Source: Dendrobium chrysotoxum
Taxonomy: Eukaryota > Streptophyta > Magnoliopsida > Asparagales > Orchidaceae
Assembly (NCBI GenBank): GCA_019925795.1
Contig: CM034315.1
Span: forward strand, 32,432,446 to 32,496,445
Length of the DNA: 64,000 bases
Direction of reading: 5' to 3'
How positions within the stretch are numbered: position 1 is the first letter of the stretch; every line of letters begins with the position of its first letter. The position numbers and the translations under genes are program-made. Positions 21,122-31,348 of this stretch are shown in pieces. The notes under the pieces are model-generated. The model was not told the origin of the DNA. It searched no databases and saw only the letters and a list, made by a program, of their open reading frames with translations.

Positions 21122-23834
21122 CTAATCTGTCCGCCTACTATTGCGTGGATTGGTAGGGCATGTTGCAACGTTGTGACCTCTTTTGTGGCAGAAGGAGCAA
21201 GTTCGGCTTGTGGTTGTGCGTGTTTCATCCATGCTGTTACGATATCGATTCGTTCTTGGTCTACCGGAATGACGTCTAAATGCAGGTGCCAACATTGGCA
21301 TTATCCCTTCATTTTTATTAAATGGTGGTCATAGTGTCCTGTCAGGGATTACGTGAAATTGTCCTGCATAACATTCTCTATAGTATGCCAACGTGTAGTA
21401 GGGCGAAACAAATGCATTGTGATCCCAACGTCTTGAACCCAATGCTATAACTGCATGTTTGCATGGAGTATGATATATCTGTGGGTGGCCGCATGAACAT
21501 GTGCATGTAGCTGGAGATGTTATAACAAAGCGGTGCGATCTGGAGGACATGTCATAAACCTCGAACTCATAACTATTAATTTGAGTTGGTTGTGGACTTC
21601 TGCGTGCCTGTCGTTCTGCCAACTCCAAGACTGCCTTCGTGCGTGGGACGAATGTTGAGCCAGCTGAAGCATTCCAATTTTCAACCTTACTTGTTCTCTT
21701 CAGGAACAATGATACAAGATTATAATATATAGACATGATAAGGCCTTGTATAGGTAATCCACGTGCCCTTCGTAGAATACCGTTAAAGCATTCAGAGGAA
21801 TTTGTTGTCATAACTCCATATCGAGAACCACCGTCATGAGTTAGGGCCCACTTCGTTGGATCCCGCTCCATCAACCAATCATAAGCCTCCTTCTTTATAT
21901 TTTGGATGTCTGTCATGTACCTCTGATGAATTTTAAGATCATCTGTATTCCCGGCCCAATACATTTTGTCACATATAGCATCACAGTCCGGTACGGCAAG
22001 TCGACGTAGGGCTTTCTTAAAATTCTCTCGTAGATGACGGAGACAATGCCGATGCGCAGCCCAGGGGAAAATCTCACTACACCCCCGTATCAAGCCTGCA
22101 TGTTTGTCAGATATTATGCATAAATCTTGACGAGATTGTGTACTTACGATAAGATCACGCAACATGTACAAGAACCAACTCCATGATTCGACTGATTCAG
22201 ATTCAACAACCGCAAAGGCAAGTGGGTACAAACCTCCATTTCCATCGATACCTACGGCAGCAAGCAATGTTCCTCTATATTTTCCTAGCAAGAATGTACC
22301 ATCAAGACAGAGAACGGGCCGACAATATTGCCAACCCACTATGCTTGGGCCAAACGACCAAAATATACTCTTGAATCGAATACCTTGTGTTACTTGAATA
22401 TTATAAACAGACCCAGGGACTGCTAAGCGTATAGCTTCCATCATCCGGTATAATGAGGAGTATGATTCTTCATAACTACCAAATACTGATCGTATTGCTT
22501 TTCTTCGTGCATCCCAAGCTTTCATGTATGATACGTGCACATCAAATTTCGAGCTAATGCGGGTTATTATCTCTCTCGGTTTTAAATCCAGTTGTTGTCG
22601 CAATACTGCAGTTATATACTGGCAGATAAACTTTGAAGAACAATTTCGGTGACTTGCCGACAATATTGGGTTGCTGCATGTGTGGCGGCTGGTTATGGAT
22701 GAAATCCTCCATGCCCCTCCGAGGCGTTTACTACTCGCCGCATGAAGCCGCCAAAGACAAGGCCGATTTTGGTTCTCATATTGAACACAAACTACTGTTA
22801 GGCGTTGCTTATTGGAGCATGATTTTTTATACTCTACATTCTTCATTATTGACCAACCAGATATAACACATTGAAGTGTTTCCTTGCTCCCAAAGGTCAT
22901 GCCCTCATATAAGTGATCTGGAATGACGGCATCAAAGTATTCTTGGTGATGATTAATTGGCGCATCCACCCCATCAGAGGCATCCCACTCCTCCGTCGTT
23001 TGTATATTACGGATGAAATCATTATTGACGACCATATCATCTAAGTTTTCAACGTTTTGAGCAGTATGATGTTGAATTATCTGATCTGCATGCATTGTGA
23101 CATCCAAGTCCTCTAATGGCGGTACTTCGACATCCTCGCTTGAGTTCTCGCTTGAACCACTATCCATTGTCTCGTAAGCGGGCACTGTTACTTCAATGGT
23201 AGGATTGGTTGAATGTTGTTCAATGGGCCCATCGCAATCCCCAATGCTATGCATTATTGAGGGTGAGTTTGCGGTAAATGCTGGTATGTTGAGATCGAAT
23301 GTGGGCCTTGAGCTCATGCTCATGCGCCGCGATGATGACGGATCATTAAGGATGGGTGTGGGCCTATAACAAAATTAATATAGACATATCATTAGCTTCT
23401 AGAACTTAATAGTTATCCCAACATTACAAATGAGTCAAGCTCGATAATGACCTGGATATGTAGGTCGAGTGTCGAGGGTTATCGAATATCATGGGTGGCG
23501 ATGACTCAGGTCGTGCCAGTGGCACTGGTATTTCCTCGAACTCAACGTACACAATCACAGTCCTCCGCCTTGCTTCAGCCAATACGAATGAACAGACCTC
23601 ATCATCTGTGATACGAACGGCAGTGTGACCGCCATTATTGCGCAGTCGACATGCAAGATTCACCGTGTGCGTAGTGTGATCACGATGTAATGCTCTTAAG
23701 ATCCTAAGTTTAAGGTCTTCTAGTGTTATCATGTTCTTAATCTCTATAGGTCTATTCCTTCCACCAATATATGTTGGTGTAAAATCTTCGCCAAGTTGTA
23801 GGTTCCCGTCAAAGAATAGTATGAGACGTGACAT
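21122..23834 (-). pseudogene. mudrA: mudrA-type MULE transposase, two exons, one in-frame stop
   Basis: Exon 1 (23834-23452) and exon 2 (from 23363) join in frame across an 88-bp GT-AG intron, giving 805 residues up to a TGA at 21331-21329. Exon 1 matches the N-terminal region common in plant mudrA proteins. Next come a MuDR-type DNA-binding region with WRLHAASS and HTC, then the MULE transposase core. Its catalytic acids are visible as D482 (CLDGTF), D547 (IISDKHAG) and E652 (NSSECFN). A SWIM zinc finger has C750, C752, C762 and H764. After the TGA the same frame stays open for 68 codons and encodes a perfect CX2CX4HX4C zinc knuckle (CSFCHKRGHNVATC) before a TAG at 21124-21122. The TGA is probably a mutated tryptophan or arginine codon. 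The shortened protein still keeps the catalytic core and SWIM finger. Confidence 0.9.
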
Positions 23835-26800
23835 AATTTCTGAAGATCGATCAAAACATTAGTCATAAAGAATATCTTGCATTTTCGTATTAATAAGAAG
23901 TTTTATTCTAAGTTTAAGTTTGATGTAAAATGAAGTACATTTCTTAATAAATTCAGTTGAGAGAATGAACACCATGCTATCCATATAAATACTTGGTTAA
24001 AAATATGGAAAATTAATTTATCTTTATTAGGTGTAAATGCGATTTTGACAAAATATGATTCAAGAAATATAACCGGCGTAGTGCAAGAAGGTTTGCTCTT
24101 GATGTTGTTGTTGTTGATGGGTCTTAGGCATTGGAGTAAGTAACCTACGTTTATACTACTTAAAACTATCTTAACCTATACAAATTATGTTAAACAAATA
24201 GGATGAAGAGATGTTCTTGAGACTAGTTCTTCAGTATCTTAAATAAACTCTAAGAAACTTATAAATTACAGGTTACAGAGTTTATTTAAGATCATAAACT
24301 TCGTATAGTAAGTTCCAGTGGATTACTATAATATCTTTTTCGCCGAATTGGGGACAGCACGAGCGAACCTTCTGTCCCTTCAGTTACTAACTGATAAAAT
24401 AGTACACCGCATCTTACTATATGTCAGTTAATGTTCACAAATTAAGTTCGTGGCGTTGTTCATCCTTCATGACACAGGTTTCTGGTTGCCCAGAGCGAAT
24501 TTCTCCACCTTAGGTGCCGTTAGGACACGTAGCCCCCCAGAAGGAAGTTTCCAGCCTATAAACTTAATCTTAATTCTTTCTGTAACATATAATCGATAAG
24601 AAAAATAAGTATATACTCAAATAACCTACTAAACTTTTTCTCAAAAACAAAGATGGAGTTTAGCCCAATATGGCTCTGATACCTAATGAAATTATACCAT
24701 ATAATATAACTTCTATAAATATTACTCCACATACGAAATTTACTTCTTCTACTTATATTTTCTGTAAATATAACTTACTAATTTCATTATTAAATATTAA
24801 ATGTCATATTTGTTCTTAACATTTTATTATGTAATTGTTAATTATTTTGCTTATTAATACAAATACTAAAAGGTATGATTTTCCTTCACTTCGACAAAAT
24901 TTGCAAATATATATATTTAATAAACTTATGTAAGTTAAATATTTTAAATTATAACTAAATCAATATATTCATTAACTAATACTTAATTATTTTAAATAAT
25001 AGTATTTAGATCGTACTCTTTTTAAATACCCATGATTTTGATTCCCCTTGCTAATTATTGTATAATTCAATTTTAACTCATAATAATGAGATTTCCCTAT
25101 ATATTAAACTACATATTAATTATTCCCTTATTAATATAATTATTAAAAATTTATTATATTCCTTAACTTCTACATAAATAAAAATTACGTACATATATAT
25201 ACAAATACTTCATTAAATAATATGGTTCTAATTTTAACCAATATTTTTTTTATCTAATAATTTTTATTTTCAGATTAAATCTTACACAATCCTACAATAA
25301 TAACTTATATTTAACAAATTTACTAATTAATAAGCAAGCAATTCTTGAATGATATCATATTCAATAACTAACAAATAAATCATATATATATATTTATTTA
25401 TTTAACTTAATTATTTAATAAGCTATTTATATCTAATATTTCTCAATTAAATATAAACTTTAATAGAACTTAAATAATTTACATATTTGGTATTATCTAA
25501 TAATTTTCTTATTCTCTATAAATATATGTTATATTTAATTATTATAGTTCTAAATGTAAAATTCATATTTAATATATGCAATGAAGATTATATGTATCTA
25601 TAACTGATATATTATACATTGCTCATATGATATAATAAGCTTCAATATCTAGAACATAAAAATATTTGCTCATATTATTACTAAGTTAATATATTTCTCT
25701 TTAAATATACATTATATTTAATTAGCTTATAATTGCTTCTGATTTAAAATGATGTTTATAACTCCATAAAGTTGAATAACTTTTATTTCATTTACTTTTA
25801 AAGATAAATTTTAAATTATTTATTTTTTTAAAAAACTAAAACATAAAAAGTTTTGTATATGAGAAGATCCAGGAAATAGTATGATTTTAATTATTATAAA
25901 TTTTGAAATTATCTACTAATATTAAATTTAATCATTACATATACATTATATTTAATTGAGTTATCAATTTTTTTGATTTTAATTGAGAAATATACGTCTA
26001 TAAAATTTAATATCTCTTATCTTATTTAATTTTTAATATAAATTTAAAATTATATACTTCTCATTAACTTTTAAATCATAACATTAATATATGACATACT
26101 TCATTATTTACTCTAATTTTAATTAATATCACATTTCTAATTAACTTAAAATGTTTTATTTAATCTCATTTCTTATGCAATTTAATAATATTTGCTTCAA
26201 ATTTTGATCTCATATATTTAAGGTCTCTTCTTAATTTTTTTTATAAATTATGTTATATTTGTTTCTTAACTTCAATTTAATAATTTGAAATCTAAATATA
26301 ACTTTCTTTTGTGACATGTTATTATTAATATAAAATGATATAAATCTCCTTATCTTCTACTATTACTTTACTGATTTGCTTTCATTATTACTACATTAAT
26401 ATATATCTCTCATAATAGGCATTATTTTAAATTTATTTAATTAATAACATAAATTATAATTATATAATTTTCAATATCTTATACATATATAATATATATA
26501 TGTGATATATATAAATATATCATATACTTGATCATTTAATATGGTAATAATTATTACCAAATTTGAATATTTCTAAATATGTTATCTTTAATCTTATATC
26601 TACAACTATTTACTAATATTAACTTCAAATTCTAATCAAATATATTTCAGATCTATATATTTTTTTTCTTTGAAAATTAGTTTATATTTGAATTTTAACT
26701 TTAATTTAATATATTGTTCTATAAATATAACTTACACTTTTTTATTACACATATTATTATAAATATTAAATAATTTAATTTTCCTTATCAACTACATAAA

Positions 26801-28543
26801 AAATCAATATACATTTAATTAATTCTATTTTATTATTACTAAATTAATATTTTCCTCTTAAATTATACTTCATATTTAACTAGGTTATAATTGATTTTGA
26901 TTTCTAATGACATATATTGATCTACATAATTTTCTCATTAACTTAACCATCATAATATTTTAATGTGAGATACTTTATCAATTAATATTATTTTTTTTAT
27001 TATCAACTTCCGAATTAACTAATAATTTCTTATTTACTCCTATCTCTTACCTAGTTTTTTCCCATTATAATTTAAGTAATATTCTATTCTGAACTTCAAT
27101 CTATAAATATGAGTTATATTTTTTTTTTACCTATTGTTGTTAATATTAAATGATAACATTCTCCTAAACTTCTATAAATAATAAACTTTCTAATTACAAT
27201 TATCCTTTTATTATTACAACATTAATATATTTAACTTTAACATATACTTATATTTCTTTAATTAACTTATTAAATTTATTTTAATATTTCATATTTTTCA
27301 TTAACTTATTATTTTTTTTTTATTCTATATACTTAATTATGCAATATTGTATTAATTATTACTTAATTTTACATTAACTATTCATTATTATTTTAATAAT
27401 ATATCTCATATAATTTAATCATATTTATTCCAATATCTTATTTCATATACTAAATATCCCTAAATAATGACTCTATAGAAAATAATTTATAATTACTATT
27501 TATTTCAAAAGATATTTTTCCTCTATATATATTTTTTTAGTTTTTTTTTTACTTTTTAATATAAATTTTCAAAAATTATGATTTCATTACCTTTCACATA
27601 AAAATACAAATATATATCTGAAACACTTATATAATTGTTATAATCTTTTAATTATTACGCATTTTGATACTCTCTAAGGATTACTGATTTATTCCTATAT
27701 TCCATTGAATTTTATTTAACATGCCACTAAATTAAATTTTTCTTCTACAAATATAACTTATATTCAAATAATTACATTATTAAAATAAATAAATAATAAT
27801 ATGATGTAATTTAACATAAATATTAAAATAATATTATCCTTTGTAGATTCATTTAATTAATTTGCTTTACGTTAGTACATAACTCTCTATCTTAAAATTA
27901 CTCTGTCTCCCTCTCTAACTCTCTCTAACCTCTCTCTCCATCTCTCCTCATTTAATGTGCTTAATATTTGTCCAAATCCAAGAAATTTAAAACCTGTGTT
28001 GGCCAAGCAGAATGAATAAGAACAAAAATTTTTCTGGCATCACATTTCTATATGTTTGATATTATTTTTAAACATATATATAGGAGGCCTACTTTAGCAA
28101 CAACAAAAATCTCCTAAATCATAGAGTTTTTCAATGATTACATAACGTTCATACCTGATTGCAAGAATATTAACCAACTATAATATATATACTTTCTTCC
28201 TCGCAAATATATTATGCTTTGAAAGAGACTTTTATTTCAGAACTACTTAATATACTTCTGATATCTTCAACAATAATGATTATTCATTTATAACATAAAG
28301 TGATAAACTATCAGAAATAATTGCTCTCAACAATAATACTTCAACACTTAAGAAATAAATCACAATACACATACAATCATTTCTAACAAATAAAATATCT
28401 TATACAAATCTACTCTAATAATTATGAACAAAACTACAAATTTCATTAAACTTTGTTCTCTGAAAACTAACCTTAATATGCCTCTTCTAAATAGCCTCAC
28501 CTCTCCAAGCCTCAAGTTAACACTCCCCAATTTCCAAATCATT
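23835..28543. other. AT-rich upstream region of the MULE transposase
   Basis: No coding motif in 4.7 kb. Bases 24340-24560 are richer in GC than the rest and could be a leader exon or promoter of mudrA. From about 24700 to 28500 the sequence is extremely AT-rich with no obvious repeat unit. A CT-rich run lies at 27898-27955. If transcription starts at the TATA box at 28561-28570, much of this would have to be removed as an intron or form a long leader. Confidence 0.5.
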
Positions 28544-28560
28544 TTCTCTTATCTTGACAG

Positions 28561-28570
28561 CTATTTATAG
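28561..28570 (-). promoter_or_regulatory. TATA box inside the right end of the MULE
   Basis: The minus strand reads CTATAAATAG, a canonical plant TATA box, about 420 bp inside the right terminus and facing the transposase gene. MuDR-type elements are known to carry promoters in their terminal repeats. The distance to the mudrA ATG (about 4.7 kb) makes it uncertain that this is the main mudrA promoter. Confidence 0.45.
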
Positions 28571-28730
28571 GCAAAAGTAAGGTTTACAATTTAAATTTTT
28601 TTTTTTCCAAAACAAAGCTGATGCCGGGGTCCGGGAGCATTAGGGAGCCCAAAATTCGCAAAAGCAGCTCACGGGCTGCTGCTTTTCCCGTGGATCACTC
28701 CGGCGGAGGGGGGCCTGGTTTTGCATGAAG

Positions 28731-28987
28731 AAAACGCATGCATGCCTTGCGTTTTCATGAAAAACGCAAAGGGCCTTTGCGTTTTGAGCAGAAAACGCAA
28801 TCTAGGGATGCGTTTTCCATGAAAACGTGGTCAAGGAATGCGTTTTGTATTCAAAACGCACATGTTCTTTGCGTTTTCCGACAAAACGCCAACACTATTC
28901 ACGCGGATGATCCTTTCTAAATTTTTTTAATTTTCTGATCCTTTTGCTAAATAACTTAACGCTAATGATCCTTCTTAAAATTCTGCC
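28731..28987 (-). repeat. right terminal inverted repeat with phased hairpin boxes
   Basis: AAAACGC boxes start at 28731, 28761, 28792, 28822 (variant AAAACGT), 28853 and 28883. GCGTTTT boxes start at 28749, 28779, 28810, 28840 and 28871. Both series step by 30, 31, 30 and 31 bp. Each GCGTTTT and the following AAAACGC form a small inverted repeat with a 5-6 base loop. TGATCCTT boxes follow at 28908, 28936 and 28966. The spacers between boxes differ from unit to unit. The terminus is TTCTGCC at 28981-28987. Confidence 0.85.
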
Positions 28988-28996
28988 AATATTATT
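28988..28996. repeat. right 9-bp target-site duplication of the MULE
   Basis: AATATTATT, matching AATATTATG at 12916-12924 in 8 of 9 positions, directly outside the right inverted repeat. Confidence 0.8.
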
Positions 28997-29768
28997 TGAG
29001 AGGCTACATTTTAAGGATTGGCCGCGAAATGAAACAAGTAGAAGGTATACATAAAAATTTAAATTTAGGAAATAGGAAAGCCATCAAAATATATGGTGTT
29101 TTTATTGAAATATATCAAAATATTTGATACATTCTGAATGGGTTACATATTTGACACATTCTGAATACATTAAAATGTTTAAAAGATTTTGAATGTGTCA
29201 AATATTTTGACGTATTCTAATAAATACGATATTTTATTTGGCACATTTATTACCTTCTCCTCCTCCAATTGCCCAACTAGATCCTAAAAATGAACGAGCT
29301 GAGCTAGAGGCATGAAAGTTTTGCTTTGGCAGGGCTATTATGGAGGCATTGAACTGCCTATATGAATACCTCTTTAAGCTGGACAGTTATCCAAGCGAAA
29401 TTCATCTTTGATTGCAATTGTTCTTAAGGATTGAGAGATTAGTTATTTTATTTAGATTTTTTTCATAAGAGAGAATTTTGTAGTTTTTTCTATTTTATTC
29501 CCACTTGTAATGTTAGCATAGAGATTAGTTATTTTGATTTGTGTTATTATTTAAAGAATTAAATTTAGCAACATGTAAATATATCTTTTTTTTCCGGTTT
29601 GAATATTTTTTTCTATCATAGAGATTAGTTTCTTAACAAGTTGTATGTACTTATTTTTTCCTAATGTTGTAATGCTAGTGTTAATTTTTTTTGTTAAACT
29701 GAAGGATATCAAAGTTAGTGTATGAAAATAAAAATTTGTAATGAACATTTATTCAATAAGCATTTGTA
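28997..29768. other. non-coding DNA between the MULE and the gypsy element
   Basis: No gene. An imperfect inverted repeat of 20 bp (29115-29134 and 29191-29210, containing TCAAAATATTTGA) may belong to an old miniature element. Nothing else is recognisable. Confidence 0.5.
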
Positions 29769-29773
29769 ATAAT

Positions 29774-31328
29774 TGATACATCCTCAAAAAATCATCTTGA
29801 TCGGGCACGAACCTCGAGGTGAAATCAAGTTGGAAACTTCCAAAATTGAAATTGTGATCATCTGAACTCCGATTTCAGCAAACTTACAGTCAAACTGAAC
29901 GTCTCAAAAATATGAACCCAACGACAACAAATTTAACCCAATTCGAGCCCAAATGGGTCCAAATCAAGGGTCTGAAGAATTGTTGAAAGATTCAAACCAT
30001 AATTTAGATTATCAAACGGTCTCCAAATATGACAAGCTTATAATTGAATCGAGCGTGTCGACGAGACGAATCCAACGAGCCCAAGATCTCCAAAATCTGA
30101 TATCTATATGACCTTCAAATATCCAGCAAACGGTTCACAATCAAGCGATTCAACATCGGCCGTCTATTCAAACTACTCCCTAACTATCCTTGATCTTCCT
30201 CCTATTTATGGGCCATGCCACTCCTACAAATCTATAAATAGAGCCCCCTCTCCTCCTTAAAAAAATGACCTAATCCTAAGAAGAAAAGAAAGACTCTTGC
30301 CTCCTTGCTCCTCCTCGACCACCGCCGAAGTTCTGCCAGACCACCGCCTGACGCGGGAGCTCCGCTGGACCATCACCTGAGGCCCTGCACACCGCCGGAC
30401 CCCCACGTGAGGCCCTGCACTTCACCGGACAACTACCCGAGGCCCTGCACTTCGTCGGACCACCACCTGAGGCCCTGCACTCCGCCGGACCACCACCTGA
30501 GGCGCTGCACTCCGCCGGACCACCACGTGACATCCTCAGCTCAGCCGAACCACTGCTTGATGCCCTGACCTCCGTCGAACCACCACCTGACATCCTCAGC
30601 TCCGCCGGACCACCGCTTGATGCCCTGAGTTCCGCCGAACCACCACCTGACGTCCTCAGCTCCCCCTAACCACTGCTTGACACCCTGAGCTCCACCAGAA
30701 CACCCTTAACGCCCAGACTTTTGCTGGACCGCCACCTAAGGCCCGGACATTTGCCGGACCATCCCTTGAGGCTCGGACTTCTGCCGGACCATCACTTAAG
30801 GCTCGGACTTCTGCTTGACCACCACCTGAGGCCCTGACATATGCCGGACCACCAATTAAGGCCTGAACATCTACCGGACCATCACCTGAGGCTTGGACTT
30901 CTACTAGACCACCGTCTTACATCTATGGTCTTTATGACTTGCAACGTCTATCAACTACGGCCCTATCAACTTCCATCACCAGGCAACGGTCTTCTTGACC
31001 CCTGTCTCCAGCCAACTACGGTCCTTCCAACCTCCATCTCTTGCCAACTATGGTTAGCTGACCCAATAAATGAGTATATACCAATTCCCACCATGTAATG
31101 CACTCTATATGATATATATTGGCTATATAAAGCCAAGTCCTTCCCCCAAACGGAGGGCCTCATTTGTAATCAACTACAAATACTAGTGGATTCATTCAAA
31201 CTGGGCCAGGCCTCATAGCTTTTCCCCCTTTCAGAGGTTTCCACGTAAAAACTCTGGTGTCTCATATGAGTACTACACACACTCTCTCTCTTTCATCTGA
31301 TTGTGTGCTAGATCTTCAGGACGGAATA
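29774..31328 (+). repeat. left (5') LTR of the gypsy-like element
   Basis: Begins TGATACATCC and ends near GGACGGAATA, just before the primer site. Compared with the right LTR it lacks about 50-55 bp close to its 3' end, between ATCTTCA and GGA, consistent with a short deletion. A TATA box CTATATAAAG lies at 31123-31132. A 30-bp minisatellite occupies about 30330-30920. Confidence 0.85.
30330..30920 (+). repeat. 30-bp minisatellite in the left LTR
   Basis: Units of about 30 bp (CCGGACCACCACCTGAGGCC followed by CTGCACTCCG and variants) repeat some twenty times with growing divergence toward the right. Because 30 is a multiple of 3, open frames arise that spell a repeated decapeptide (PPDHHLRPCT). 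The right LTR has the same array at about 46460-47130. This is not considered a gene. Confidence 0.85.
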
Positions 31329-31330
31329 GT

Positions 31331-31348
31331 TTGGTGCCATCTGTCGGA
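31331..31348 (+). other. primer-binding site of the gypsy-like element
   Basis: TTGGTGCCATCTGTCGG follows the LTR end after a 2-base gap. It resembles the TGGCGCCGTCTGTGGGAA type of site seen in Tat-group gypsy elements. The priming tRNA was not determined. Confidence 0.65.

Larger units (their letters stand above)
12925..28987 (-). mobile_element. 16-kb Mutator-like element (MULE) with accessory genes
   Basis: The ends are inverted repeats (GGCAAATTATTAAAAGGATC on the left; the mirror ends GATCCTTCTTAAAATTCTGCC on the right). They are flanked by a 9-bp target duplication matching at 8 positions. All genes lie on the minus strand, in transcription order: mudrA-type transposase (23834-21122), PMD gene A (20858-18487), SANT-like gene A (18277-17678), SANT-like gene B (17320-16703) and PMD gene B with a nonsense codon (16307-14269). 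Long AT-rich stretches without genes fill 13140-14268 and 23835-28543. MULEs carrying plant mobile domain genes are known as a class; the twin SANT-like genes are not something I recognise. Transposase activity is doubtful because of one in-frame stop. Confidence 0.9.

Noticed and set aside
24085..24120. GCTTGATGTTGTTGTTG-like tail resembling the LINE end at 8400-8433
   Set aside because: Only about 30 bp resemble the LINE tail and no coding part precedes it; a simple TTG repeat explains it.
24672..24683. Exact GGTATCAGAGCC primer-like site on the minus strand inside the MULE
   Set aside because: No LTR with TG...CA ends adjoins it and no polypurine tract or second LTR was found; it may be a relic or chance in the region upstream of mudrA.
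30276..30593. Gly/Ser/Ala-rich open frame on the minus strand, and similar frames at 46338-46864
   Set aside because: Artefact of a 30-bp minisatellite; every frame without a stop in one unit stays open across the array.
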